Shown: positions 43,500-55,623 of the stretch, piece by piece
Layout of the letters: each line of letters starts with the position of its first letter
Numbering within the stretch: the first letter of the stretch is position 1
Assembly: GCA_026122225.1 (NCBI GenBank)
Contig: JANEZZ010001895.1
Span: 1,302,001 to 1,366,000 of the forward strand
Length of the DNA stretch: 64,000 nucleotides
Direction: 5' to 3'
DNA from: Heloderma charlesbogerti
Lineage: Eukaryota; Chordata; Lepidosauria; Squamata; Helodermatidae
The notes under the pieces: generated by a model
The model's input: only the letters and a program-made list of their open reading frames with translations
Told to the model about the DNA's origin: nothing
The model's database searches: none
Made by a program: the position numbers and the translations under genes

Positions 43500-45415
43500 G
43501 GGTTCTATTCCATCCTACCTAAACATTGCAGTCATCTATTTTAAATAATTATCAGCCAGTATCAAACATTCAATTTTTTGATGAGATGCTTGAGTGCATA
43601 GTGGTGACCCATCTCCAAGAATTCCTGGATTAAACTGATTATTTGGATCCATTTCTGTCTGGCTTCAAGCCCGGCTTGTGGATAGAAATAGCCTTGTTTG
43701 CCCTAGTAGATGATCTTCACTAGGAGCTAGACAGTGTCCCTGGACCTCTCAGTAGCTTTTGATATAATCGGCCATGGTATCCTTCTGGGCTGCCCTGCTG
43801 GGATGGGGCTGGAGGGACTGCTTTGCAGTGGCTCCAGTCCTTTCGTACAGATAGGTTTCAGAAGGGAATACTAGGGGATTTGTCCTCAATCCCTTGGTCT
43901 ACAGAGTTCAGTTTTGTCCATATGCATTTCAACATCAACATGAAACCACTGGGAGAGGGAATGGGTTTTCATCAGTATACTGATGATACTCAGCTCAATA
44001 TCTCTTTTCTATCATATTCTGGGGAAGCTATGGAGGTTCTGAATCAGTGTGTGGATGGACTAGAGGAGGGTAAACAACTGGAAATTAAATTTAGCAATAC
44101 AAAGATAAGTCTGTGTGAGCCTAAGGGTGCTTCCAGACAGAGGGCTCCTAATAGTAGCATTTAGAACATATTGTACAGCTGTTCCATCTTTTTTTCTTTA
44201 ACTGATTTTCTGCATTAAGGGAAAAGATGGAAGAAGCTGTAAGAAGATATGGGAGGGTCATGAGTAAAACTTGGGTAAACTGCTAAAAGGCAGACAACTC
44301 CTTCTCCATTGTCTGTGGTGAAGGAATGTAAGGTCACATGGAAGGAATCTGCAAACTACATTGTGTGGGGGAAGGATATTGGAAATCATTAGTCTAAGCA
44401 GGCAGTCTCCCTACAAGGGTGGGGGGAAGTGAGGGGGAATAAACCAGCTGAGCCAAACATTTATTATAGTTGGGTGGTGGTGTTTTGTTTTTGTTTTTTA
44501 ATGTCACAACCCCCACACTGATGCAACACCATTTATTTTTAGACAGTTCGCTCTTTCGTTTGCTCTATGCCTTTATGTGATTCCCATGGAATTAAAAGCC
44601 TGCTTTTTCATTCTGGCTAAAGCAATATATTTACGTTCTTAGAAAGGACTATGACAACAATGCACAGGGAGTGAGAAGGCATGACCTGTTGGACCACAAG
44701 AGCTCTCATTTTATTCAGCCATTGGGGGTTGATTGGAACATACTTTATAGTCTTTCTGTATTTTCCTTCCCGACCATCTGCTCCCATCGGTAGTACATGC
44801 CCTGGTCTCCGCTCGTTTAGACTACTGTAATGCGCTCTACATGAGGTTACCCTTGAAGACAGTTCGGAAGCTGCAGCTGGTACAGAACGCGGCGGCTTGC
44901 CTGGTTAAAGGCAGCCGCCGGCGAGATCACATCACTCCAGTGCTGAAGGAGTTGCACTGGTTACCAGTTGTTTTCCGGGCCAAATTCCAGGTGTTGTTTT
45001 TGACCTTTAAAACCCTATATGGTTCCGGCCCAGCCTATCTTAAGGAGCACCTCCAGCAACACCAGACAGGCTGCTTAACAAGATCAGCCTCGGATGGCCT
45101 TCTCTCTGTCCAATCAGCCAGGACAGCTAGACTGGTGGGGACGAGGGAGAGGGCCTTTTCTGTGGTGGCCCCCACTCTGTGGAACTCCCTCCCTAGGGAA
45201 CTCCGCCATGCCCCTTTTTAATGAGCTTCCGCCATGCATTAAAAACGTGGTTGTTCAGGCAGGCATTTGGGGTGGGTTAGGGTATTTTAGAAAATATCTT
45301 TATTGTAGAATTTTATTGTTTTAAACTGTTTTATTATATGCTGTACATCACCCAGAGTGGCTGGGTGACCAGCCAGATGGGTGATTAATCAATGTAATAA
45401 TAAATAAATAAATAA
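43500..45415 (+). mobile_element. L2-clade LINE, split by a MITE-like insertion
   Basis: 43500-44120 is a decayed reverse transcriptase. It includes LQWLQSFRTDRFQKGILGD and the catalytic strand HQYTDDTQLNISF, where the usual Ala of YADD is Thr. Sequence from about 44125 to 44740 is unrelated and begins 'agggtgcttccagacagagg', a MITE-like start. The LINE resumes with 'gtctccgctcgtttagactactg'. It continues through VQNAAACLVKGSRRRDHITP, LKELHWLPV and APTLWNSLPRELRHAP to about 45230. The 3' UTR follows and it ends in (AAATA)n at 45395-45415. Several shifts and stops make it inactive. Confidence 0.82.
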
Positions 45416-46194
45416 ATATTTCTCCATCCTCAGTTTTTCATCTAACTGTTCAACTTAAGCTTCTGTAGCCTCCATTTTTGTATCTGTGTGACCTCACTCT
45501 TTTGTACTTTGCATTTTTGTATCTTTGTGACCTCATCGCTTTTGTATTTTGCAGATTGGTAGTGTGTTGCTATGGATGCAATTCACAACAGCATTTTTAT
45601 TTTTCCTGAGACCGTAGCTATATATAGCTATTTGTATTGTGTGCCTTCCTGCTCACTAGCAATAATGATGACTGCTGTTTCAGGGAAAGAGACCCTCCAC
45701 GATGGATGAAGAGGGGTTGTTTTGTGAAAGTTAAGCAGCCAAAATATATAGGAAGGATGGGATACATTTGAATTTAAGGAGATAGAAGTTAATGTGGATA
45801 GGTGGATGGAGTTTGTAATGGCACATGTTTTATCTAATTGATATTGTCATATGTATTTGGATAGCATGATGGTATAAAGGAATCTGCCAGGAATAAAATC
45901 AAGGTGTCACAAAATTAACTTGAGAGGTTTCATTTTTATTAGCGGAGGGAGGTGTATATGTTGACCAAAAACAAGCAAATATTAAGATGCTACAGTTTAA
46001 ATCCAATCCCATTGTATGGAGGGCTGAATGAGCTATAACTTCTAATTTAACAGAAGTTTGGCACTAGATTTTTGTACTGGATATGTATCCAGGTTTCCAT
46101 CCAAAGGGTAAAGATAAGTACATTCGTGTTTCAATCAAGGCAGACTGAGATGTTAATTTTGTAAGCAATCCATTAAATTTAATAATTTTTAAGT

Positions 46195-46221
46195 TGTTGT
46201 TGTTGTTGTTGTTGTTGTTGT
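46195..46221. repeat. (GTT)n microsatellite
   Basis: Nine GTT units. Confidence 0.9.
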
Positions 46222-47744
46222 GTTTTCTGGTCATTAAAAGACAGCTGAAGCAGCTTACCATAAAACAAAAAAACATGTTGTGGTACTCTGCTTATTTTTA
46301 ATTCGTATCCCACCAGTTAAAAACATACATTCACTGCAGAGTGTCACCCTTGTACATGAGTGGGCCAGTTCTAATAGTTATGGACTCCTTCCCTTGTATA
46401 TCTTATTTGTTTATTTCTTCTTTCTTCCATTTAGTAGAAGCTGCACTTCTCAAAGCTAATTCTCTGCCTGGACCCAGTTGTTGTAGGAAGATGGCAAAGC
46501 ACAGCTTGTTTTGTTGCCTTTCAACAACCCTTTTGCTTATGATTATGAACCAACCACAGTTTATTAGTAAATAGCTGGTTCTACTGTTGGCACTAAAGCC
46601 ACAAATCTGGTTGACATCTTTCCTTGTAAAAATATTTGCCTCCATCCAAGTTGAGTGGCCACTTACAAACTGCCAAAAAACATGAAGTGCATCACCCAAA
46701 AAGGGGACAAAAGAGGGGAGTGATTTGAATAACTTTTGCAAATGCTAATTTGTCTGTATAGATACTCAATTATAAATAATTATTACAATTTAAATAGAAA
46801 CGCGGTACATCTCACCATACTGTGGGAGACTGTGACCAGGTCACCCTTGTGCCTGCCTATTCAGCTTGCTGTCCAGGTGCTCAGCTGATGGGCAACAGTT
46901 CATTATCTTTACACTGGAATTAAAGAGGACAGCCCTTCTAGAGGACACATTCAACTAGAGGACAGTCCTTTAGCAGCCTTTCAAATAGAGGACAAGTCTT
47001 CTCCCAGCCCCACACAAGAGATCAGAGCTGTAGGAACATCTGTCGCTAATGGTCATACTGTGACAGCAGCACTGAAAGTCTGTTGAGTGAAGGGAGAGAG
47101 CATCCAGACTCATTCTAATCCACTCTAATGTAATGACAAATCAGCACCGTGATTGCAATGCCGCTAGGAGTAGTGCTGTGATAACAGGCTGAGGAAGGGG
47201 ATACATGAAGTGATTATGGGCCCACCCTCCAACATTGCAGTGTTGCAGTTTCTGCAGTTTCAACCCAGGGGTTGAAAATCTGGGAAGCCCATAAATTATC
47301 AGCCCGATGGCCACCCTTGCCAAGACCCATACAGTATATTTACACTGCTGTGCGTGTCTCAAGCTGTCTTCACACCTTGGTTTTTTAGCAGGATTGTTCT
47401 TCTTTAATCATTGGTTTTCACAGGAGCTTTAAATGCTGCTGCTCTCCTGCTGTTATCTCACAACTTCCCCTCCCTCTTCCCGTGTTACCCTAGAACAGGA
47501 AAAAACCTAGCATTTTCTGTGCTTGCGATTGAAATTGCCATTTCCCCCCAGTTTATTTAGCACTTTGTCCCGCTTTGTGTGGATGTGTGCTAGGGGGTGT
47601 TGAATAACATTGTCAGACAACACATCAGTGGGAGGGTGGGGGCAGGTTACAGACCATGCTTCCAGTGACTGTTTCTGCCTCTCTCCCATGGGAGCTTGAA
47701 TGGTAAAGTGGTTAACCATCCCAAATGCTTCTCCGAGATTCCAC

Positions 47745-47870
47745 TGAACACAATAATGCTTACTTCTGAGTAAACACATTGGCTGTAAGGCTTTCCTTTC
47801 CTGAGAGTAAGTGCCATTGAAAACTGTGTGGCTTGCTTCTGAGTAGGCATGCATAGAAGTGCGTTGTAAG
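47745..47870. mobile_element. Short palindromic MITE ('TTCTGAGTAAAC' type), worn
   Basis: 'aatgcttacttctgagtaaacac' and 'gagtaagtgccattgaaaac...cttctgagtaggcatgcatag' are the family segments described at 21177-21267. Confidence 0.5.
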
Positions 47871-48057
47871 TCTACTTAGAGTAGCAGTCTTAAGGTCTCC
47901 CATCCCCTTCAGTGCATTTACTTGGAACTTCCCCCGCTCATTGACTTCACTGACTGCTTCTTCTCCCTTTTGCTCACCAGTTTGATGGGCTTTTTTCATA
48001 CAGCCATTTAATGGACTTGCAGTCATGCCTGTGAAAAGATCCATATGATTAGGAAGC

Positions 48058-48252
48058 TAGCCAGCCACTATCTCTTTTTCTAGCCCACCTTGCAGGTTCA
48101 TTGGGAAGCCAGAATAATTGGAAAGAGCAACAACAGCAGGGGGAAGGGGAGAAAGCCAGCCACTATCTCTTCTCCTAGCCCACCTTACAGGGTCATTGGG
48201 AAGCCAGAATAAGGGGGAAGAGCAACAACAGCTCATGAGGGGGAGGGAGAAA
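48058..48252 (+). repeat. Two-copy tandem duplication, unit about 98 bp
   Basis: 'agccagccactatctctt...ctagcccaccttgcaggttcattgggaagccagaataa' and then 'agagcaacaacagc' are repeated from 48154 with a few changes ('ctagcccaccttacagggtcattgggaagccagaataa'). Confidence 0.85.
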
Positions 48253-49244
48253 GCCAGTAGATGGGAAGCCTCTTGTGGAAGCACCATGAGGACCCAAGGG
48301 AATGTATCTGGAGGAGAGTTCCCTCAACCTTTAAAGTCACTAGAAGGGCTTCTGACTTCCCTCCTGCTGGGAGGAGTGGAGGGGTGGGCAGAGCTGTTAC
48401 ATCATGTTACAGGAACCAATGATCAGCCTTCTGTCCTGATTTTTCCATGCAGCCATGAAAAGGTATAGAGTGAAGGGAAATGCTATGAGAGATGCCTGTA
48501 CACAGGGCCAGTCGAAATCCTGGAAAGGATTTGGAATCAACAGGACTGGTTTGTAGTAGGATAAAATGCCAGGTGTGAAGAGAGCCATTGCACTGGTGAA
48601 GCCAACAATACCAGGACCCAACAATACCAGAAGCCTTTATCTGTTCTATGTTTTTCATTTAAGGAAAGTTGGAGCATTATGGGGTTGCTTGTAGCCCAGT
48701 TACCCTGTTACATATAAATTGGCTCAGAATAATTTCTCTTCTGCGGAAAGCTGGCAGAGCTCTTGAATTTGGCTTTTAATAATATTACACAACCTTGCAT
48801 TGATGGAACAATTATGAATCACTTCACATAAACATGCATTACATTAAAACAGAAATCAATATTTCTAGGCTCTTTTCCAAGACTGGAGGTGTAGAATGCA
48901 GTCCATTTACACTTTCCTGCTTCTTTGGTTGCCCTGTTTTTATGGGGGGGGGGGTTGCTGGCGGGAGGGAGGGGGAGGAGGCGGTGTTTGGGAGTTGAAT
49001 TTTTTTTTTTAAATCTGCAACACTGCACTAAAATATCACAGAATTTGCATCATGCTGTTTCAGTGTTGTATGATTAAATTATAAAAGCACATCCTTGTGA
49101 TAACAATTCGTAACTTATGCTAGGGTAGGATATAATACATTCTAACTGGGAAGAAGCAAAAATATCAGACCTTCGAATACTTGCTGGAATCAAGGATGGC
49201 CGTGGTATTGCTCTTTATTTTGAAACAACATCAATCTTCTAGAA

Positions 49245-49840
49245 TAGGGGTCCCCAACCCTCAGGCTGCGGACCGATACCGGTCCATGGCCTGTTAGGAA
49301 CCAGGGCATAGTAGGGGTGTGCGAAACCCCCTTACCTTGGGTCCTCGGGGGTCCAGGGGGGAGGCGATCCATCCCTCCCCCCCAGAATTCTTGCTGGCCC
49401 CGGCCGGCAGCAGACTTCTGACCGCTGGGATGCAAATGGCTTCTGCGTAGCGGACGTCATTTGCGTCCCTGTTCTTCAAGTAATAGGCTACGTAAATCTT
49501 TACATAGTAAAAGACAGAGGAAAGAAATGGTGGTTCCGCTATTCAATAACGATGGCAAAATGATAACAGATGACAAAGAAAAGGCAGAAGTACTCAATTC
49601 CTACTTTGGCTAAAGAGTGTAACCATGAGCTTTATAAAATATTTCAGCCAGAGGAATTCAACCTGCTCTTTTTAAGTCATTCTAGAACAGCAGTCCCCAA
49701 CCTTTTTGGCACCAGGGACCGGTTTCATGGAAGACAATTTTTCCACGGACCGGGGAGGATGGTTTCACTGGCAGACTTCTGGCCGCTGGGATGCCATTTG
49801 CGTCCCTGTTCTTTGCAGTAATAGGCTACATAAGATTTGG
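49245..49840. mobile_element. hAT ends resembling mammalian MER1/Charlie3, rearranged
   Basis: 'taggggtccccaacc' with 'gaccgataccggtccatggcctgttaggaacc' at 49245-49303 matches one MER1-type end. 'cagtccccaacctttttggc' with 'accggtttcatggaagacaatttttcc' at 49692-49750 matches the other end but in reversed direction. Both are preceded by TTCTAGAA. A unit 'cagacttctg-ccgctgggatg...gtccctgttctt...agtaataggctac' is directly repeated at 49412-49492 and 49774-49828. Confidence 0.6.
49500..49630 (+). mobile_element. CR1 LINE fragment, plus orientation
   Basis: 'gacagaggaaagaaatggtggttccg' and 'gatggcaaaatgataacagatgac' correspond to the CR1 ORF2 part before the reverse transcriptase (codons like RKEMVVP...NDGKMITDDKEKAEVLN). 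The same region recurs inverted at 49845-50260. Confidence 0.75.
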
Positions 49841-49844
49841 CTCA

Positions 49845-50260
49845 TGGTTACACTCTTTAGCAAAAGTAGGAATTGAGGACTTCTGCCTTTTCTTTGTCAT
49901 CTGTTATCATTTTGCCATCCTTATTGAATAGCTGAACCACCATTTCTTTCCTCTGTCTTTTACTGTGCACATATCTGAAGAAAGCCTTTTTGTTGCTTTT
50001 AGCATCCCCCGCTAACCTCAGCTCGTTCTCAGCTTTAGCCTTCCTGACTCCATCCGTGCAGTTCTGTGCTACCTGCCTTTACTCTTGCTTTGTAGCTTGG
50101 CCTTCCTTCCACTTCCTTTATGTGTCCTTTTTTGTTTTCAGGTCATCTCTAAGCTATCTGTGAAGCCATGTTGACTTCTTCTTTTGTCTTCCACCTTTTC
50201 TTCTTGTTGGAATTGTTTGTAATTGTGCCTTTAGAATTTCCTTGGTTTGCTTCATGTTAC
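49845..50260 (-). mobile_element. CR1 LINE fragment, minus orientation
   Basis: On the minus strand it reads KKAFFRYVHSK-like codons and then RQRKEMVV...DGKMITDDKEKAEVLNSYF. It overlaps the plus-strand fragment 49500-49630 over about 120 bp, giving an inverted repeat with the hAT-like material between the arms. Confidence 0.75.
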
Positions 50261-50312
50261 AAATTAATTTACATAGTCAAGAGATAAAACCACATTTGGA
50301 ATTAATAATGGA

Positions 50313-50750
50313 GGGAGCAATCCTATGTCCCCTAAACAGCGTCTGGAGGACATAGGATTTTTCAGATTCCTGGCTTCATACTCGAAGACAGAGCTCTGAG
50401 CTTGGAGCCAGGAAACTGTGCTCCCCTCCCCCTTGTAGGTGACACGGAGAGAACCAGGCCGGCTGCCTCTCTACACTCGGTAAACGGAGCACGGATATGG
50501 GGGAAAGGAGGCATTCCTGAGGGCAGGGAGGGGAAGAGGCTGGGGAGCCTGGCTTATGTCTTTTCCTATTGCTGCCCCAGCCTCCTTCCCTCCCCCTCCC
50601 CAAAGCCTCTGCTAGGCAGGCGAAATCGCCCATCTATTTAAAATGCAGCATAGGAAGCACTAGACACCTCTTTCTCTACATAGGATACTCATAAGCCTTC
50701 AGGTTTGGGGGCTTATGACTACCCAAGGCACAACCCATAGGATTGCTCCC
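50313..50750. mobile_element. PIF/Harbinger-like MITE, long form
   Basis: The ends GGGAGCAATCCTATG and CATAGGATTGCTCCC are near-perfect inverted copies over 15 bases. TAA follows on the right; the left flank is GGA. Confidence 0.75.
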
Positions 50751-50884
50751 TAAGGGTATTTCTCTCACCTCCATGGCCTTGGTAGGGTAAATAACCATGT
50801 AATATATGAAGCTGGATCTAGATGCATTCAAGTTACAGAAAGCACTAACCAGAGAATCTTGTATGACATAAGTTTTCATGGACC

Positions 50885-51150
50885 AGAATCTACTTTATTT
50901 TATTTATTTTTATTTTATTTATTACATTTATATCCCGCCTTTTTTCCTCCAAGGAACCCAAGACGGCTTACATTATCCTTCTCCTCTCCATTTTATCCTC
51001 ACAACAACAACCCTGTGAGGTGGGTTGGGCTGAGAGTCTGTGACTGGCCCAAAGTCACCCAGTGAGCTTCCATGGCCGAGTGGGGACTAGAACCCGGATC
51101 TCCCGACTCCCAGTCCAGCACTCTCGCGACTACACCATGCTGGCTCTCAG
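50885..51150 (-). mobile_element. tRNA-derived SINE with L2-like tail, minus strand, best copy
   Basis: On the minus strand it starts 'gagccagcatggtgtagtcgcgagagtgctggactgggag' (tRNA-like with A box). It continues 'ccgggttctagtccccactcggcc' (B box) and 'gggtgactttgggccagtcac'. It ends 'ccttggaggaaaaaaggcgggatataaatg' with (AAATA)n. The tail resembles the L2 3' end at 45330-45415, so L2-driven mobilisation is likely. Confidence 0.85.
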
Positions 51151-52274
51151 AAGCACAGTGAGTGAGAGATATAGGATAAAATGCCCTGGGATTGACTGTG
51201 CACTAAAAACAAATCTGAAGTGAGATTATTTATTCAGGAAATTAAATTTAGGAACAAGTAAAATGGTAAAGTAATTCCTCCCAAGAGTGGTATGTGCCTC
51301 TGTTTAATTATATAGTGGATGGTCCACATATGAGTTTTATAAGCTGGTTAATACTTTCAGACTTGCAGAACAAACCTAAAGCAAATCATCTGCACTAAAT
51401 AGCAGTGCAGCATGAAGTGTATTCTCTCAAGCTTGTTTTGCGGAGTTAAAAGCAAAACCCACACACGTTGTAGCCATTAGTTCACATTGTAAAAGCTTTA
51501 GCTTGTGGTGCTGAAAACTGAAATTCTGCTGTTATATCAGCACCTTTGCATTGCATCAGTTAGTGAGCTTGGATTACATTTCCCATTGAATATGCATTCA
51601 GATAATTATTGACCCACATGGAGATGTGATTATCCCAGTAGCAAAACAACTTCAAGTCTGGGTTATTGAACAAATAACTTTAACCATCCTCTTCATCCCA
51701 TCATTATAATGGCTACTAGTCCATTTGTTATTCCGTCTCATACCTCACACCTGCTGAGATGCCTTAGCATGGTGTGTTGCTGCTCAGTAATAAAGCAGTA
51801 ATGCCCTGCCTGCTCTCTTATTGCAAGTCTATTTGGTGTAAACATTATAATTCTAACTTAAGTGTGGTGGTTTTATTGTGATACCACAGTATGTAATACC
51901 ATTGCTATTGTTGTTCTTTGATGTCTTGATAACTTTTTCACTCGGATACATAATGGACACACAATGACAACATGAACAGGACATGATTTTGCGGGAAATA
52001 TAAATCCCCAATGTAATTGGGACAGGTGCACACCCACCCCAGGGCCACAGCTGTCTCTTCTGTGCAAGTGAGTGGTGAGAAAGGCAAGTAAGCAGATAGA
52101 TGCAGCCTTTTAAAGAGCATGAAGGTAGCACAGACTCCCAATATGTCAATTCCTGTGGTGTTTCCCTCCAAAAGTTCATGATGGGAGGTATCCCACAGGG
52201 CTGAGATGGGGTGAGTTATAGTTCTGAGGAATGGACCACTGTCCTCTGTGCACATGAAACAACAGCTAATAGGG

Positions 52275-52409
52275 CAGCCTCCCCCATCCTGATGCCCTAC
52301 GTATGTTTTGGACTATAGTTCCCATAATCTTCAACCACTGGCCATGCTGACTGGGGTTGATGGGAGTTGGAGTCCAAATATCCAGAAGGCACCAGGTTGG
52401 GGAAGGCTG
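52275..52409. mobile_element. Palindromic hAT-type MITE, best copy, perfect 8-bp duplication
   Basis: The ends are CAGCCTCCCCCATCC and GGTTGGGGAAGGCTG, arms inverted over about 60 bp each. TAATAGGG is duplicated exactly at 52267-52274 and 52410-52417. This copy fixes the true borders (135 bp) and the hAT assignment for the whole family in the window. Confidence 0.92.
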
Positions 52410-53629
52410 TAATAGGGGTTTTTGAGGTTACTGTTGTTCCTCAGCTATCTCCCTCTTAGATTGTTATGTCTTCTGGCTGACTATTCTGTGGCCATGGGAG
52501 CTTACTGTTGATCTACTGATACCTAGAAATTTCTCTTGAATGTTTTGAAGGAGATAGAGCTTAGAGAAGGTAGTTTTCCTTCGCCACCTCAGCCAAGTGA
52601 TGGAGCTGATGTAAGTAGCATGCGAGTGTGTGTGTGTGTGTGTATGTGTGTGTGAACACCACAGTTGGGAGTTTGGAACAGGTGGATACCGAGGCAGACA
52701 GAAAACTGTGAGTAGGCTGAAGGCATCTTCAGGTGCATGACTGCTTTCTGGTTATCTGCCTTAAAGAATGCCTGCTATTTGCCTTCAGGGATGTTCTGCT
52801 TGTATATTTGTAATTAAAGTAAATACTATGGAAGTGAACTCTCCAGTGTTCTCTGATCCAAAAGAAACCAACCCTGAGTAGCACTACTTCTAGATTTTCT
52901 CACTGTTTGGTAAAGTGGGCAGTGTTTAACAGTAGCCGTTTTCAGCACCCACAGGTACTGAATGCATGAAGGAGCTATCCAGAAAGCACGGGCTAGCCCT
53001 GATTCCTAGAAGCCAACACATACCTGGCCACACCTACACTGCAGATGGATGATTGGCATCAATCTAAAGAGGGCATCGTTGGCGTCTAGGGGGTGAGGTT
53101 AGCCCATGTGTTCTGGATAGCTACTTCATATGTTCAGTCCTCATGGGTGCTGAACACTTGAATAGTATGTACATTATATGTACCTAGAGAATTTGGGGGA
53201 AGCACCATCTTGTCCCTTTGTCTCAGGTAGCCCTGCTGTCTTTCTTGGCCTTTTGCCTCATCAGCTTGGAGCTTGGATCATCTCCAGAACTGCTCTTCCT
53301 TGTCCCTTGATATTTCCTTACAATGCGATTGCCTTACCTCCCTTTCCATTTTTAAACTGCATATTTCATTACATCCATATGCAGCTCTTCCACACCTTCA
53401 TCATATGAGATAATTAATTTCCTTGTTTTTCAGACCACACACATCTAGGTGAAGCTAAATTAGCATAGTTTCTAATGGGTGGAATATTACGCTGAAATTT
53501 TGCCAAGTCAGGAGCAATATAGAGAAACCTCCTGGTTGTTGTAAGTGGTACTTGACTGCTTGTGAACTCAAGGGACAATCCTAGTGGCTAGGAAATGCGA
53601 GGGGACAGCTGCCACTCCATTATAGGTGA

Positions 53630-53705
53630 AATGTATTTATTTATTTATTACATTTCTATACCGCCCAATAGCCAAAGCTCTGTGGGTGGTTCACATCAAT
53701 TACGT
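53630..53705. repeat. Dispersed repeat fragment, as at 14130
   Basis: (TTTA)n, then 'ctataccgcccaatagccaaagctctgtgggtggttcac'. Confidence 0.55.
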
Positions 53706-54169
53706 CTGCCAGCTTGTCAGTTTTTAAAATATCTGGTCAATGAATGGAGTCAGAGCAAGTATTCATGAGTCAGCAAAGTCTGATGAGTCAAGGGGTGGAG
53801 GCCCCTGGCTCAAATTACCTGGTACTTTCAACAAAATACCTGATACTGAATCTCATCAAAATGGGAAGATAAAATACCTAATGTTGGGTGACCCCCAAGG
53901 ACTACACTAGCATTTTCTCCCAGTACTGTAAGATTTTGCTCACTCATGAGAATATGATGTACTCCCCAAAATGTTATCCTGACACTATTTCTCCCTCAAT
54001 ATTCCATTTCCCCCCAAAACTACGTGTATGATTCCTTCCCCCCCCCCTCGCTGTGGTTTTCCTGTAGTATCAAGTCATGTGTGTTCCAAGATGTGGGTAC
54101 TATAACTCTTGCCAGTGGGAGTGGCTTTAAAGAACCTGTTTCACAACACTTCCCCCCACCCCCCTGCTT

Positions 54170-54640
54170 TCTGCCCTCCATGTCTTTCTCTTTCTCCTTT
54201 CCTTCCCTCCTCTTTCTTCAAAAGGATTTTGATGGGATGTGTGTGTGTGTGTGGGAATCCATATTTTTTCAATATTCACCTACAGAGCTGCACAGCTGTG
54301 AATGACTTCACAATTTGTTTTTAAGCCTGCATTCCTACATAGCTGCGAAGGTGCGCATGCAGTTACCGGACTTTTTTTTTTTAAAGGAACCTGAAACAGC
54401 AGCATGACCTCCCCTCATCTAGCCCCTGTCTTTCTCCTCCTCTTTCCTCATATGGTTTTTATGTAATTTGTGAGCAGGAAATCCATGTTTTTTAAAAAAA
54501 TTTCACTGCGCACCTACACAGCTGTGAATAACCACACAGGTTTTTAGACCTGTATTCCTGCATAGCTGTGAAAGTGCACACACAGTTACCTGAAACAGCA
54601 AAATTACCTTCCACTTCTCCTGCACTTGTAGCACTATACT
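54170..54640 (+). repeat. Two-copy tandem duplication, unit about 240 bp
   Basis: 'ctttctcctttcc...ggaatccatattttttcaatattcacctacag', 'gcattcctacatagctgcgaaggtgc' and 'gcagttacc' of unit 1 recur from about 54425. There they appear as 'ctttctcctcctctttcc...ggaaatccatgttttttaaaaaaatttcactgcgcacctacac' and 'gtattcctgcatagctgtgaaagtgc'. The units are diverged, so the duplication is old. Confidence 0.75.
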
Positions 54641-55239
54641 GTGGCTTCTGGCATGTGCTCACACTATAAACATAAATCATCAAACATACATGACGTGACG
54701 TTTCAAATTCCTCCTACTTCTCCTGCAATTACAACAGTATGCATTAGTGAGTGGCATATTGGTATGGGTAACATTATTAACACGGGGAATACCACACGGT
54801 ATTCATTAACATGTGCCCACAGAGAAACAATTGCATTTGAGAAAAAACATACCAGCACAATGGTGCCTTACAAATGAAAGAGGCTCCAGTGTAGATCTTC
54901 CCCAGGTGAAATGAAACTGAGCTGCTGCTGTAGCCTTCAACCATCCACAAAGTCTCTTGTATTTGATGGGACATGGCAGATCTCCCTAAGAGAACTGGTG
55001 TGGTTCTATGCATTTGACAAGGTCAATTTTGGGAGCTGTTTCCTTGGTCAGCTTAAAGGGCAGAAGGTTTGTATAGACACATAGTTCACTCATATCAGCA
55101 GGGGTCAGACAGCCAAAGAAGCCCAGCTGAAAAAGACCTATTTCTGAACAGATGGTATTTCTGAACCATGGCCTTCTCTTGATATGACTGCTGTTGTTGC
55201 TGTTATTACTGTTGTTGTTGTTGCTGCTGCTGATTTTAT

Positions 55240-55400
55240 TGTTGGCTTTTATTCTTGTTTTTATTGCTAATTTATTGTGTTAATGTTTTTATCACTTTTA
55301 ACGTTGTAAGTGTTTTTATGTATTTTATTGCTGTGAGCCACCTTGGGAGGGCTTCTGCCCTGAAAGGCAGCCAATAATTTTTTTAAATAAAATAAAAATA
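55240..55400 (+). mobile_element. LINE 3' end (L2/CR1 type)
   Basis: 'ttttatcacttttaacgttgtaag' then 'gctgtgagccaccttgggagggc' and 'gaaaggcagccaataattt' with an A-rich tail. It is a typical reptilian LINE 3' UTR without coding sequence. (GTT)n and (GCT)n runs precede it at 55190-55235. Confidence 0.6.
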
Positions 55401-55623
55401 ACTAGTAGTAATAGTTGTTCATAACATGGGCTGAACCAAATGATTCAGCCTTCTAGTTTTTTAATTGTTTCAGGTAGGGCCAAACTACACGTTGCATGCA
55501 GGGGTGTGTGTGTATGTGTGTGTGTGTCTTTTCTCTGTTGCTAGTTGTGGTTTTTCAACTAAAACTTTCAGCACAGGAATGGCAGGGGAATGGGTTATTT
55601 ACCCCTTGGCATTCCAGCCATTT

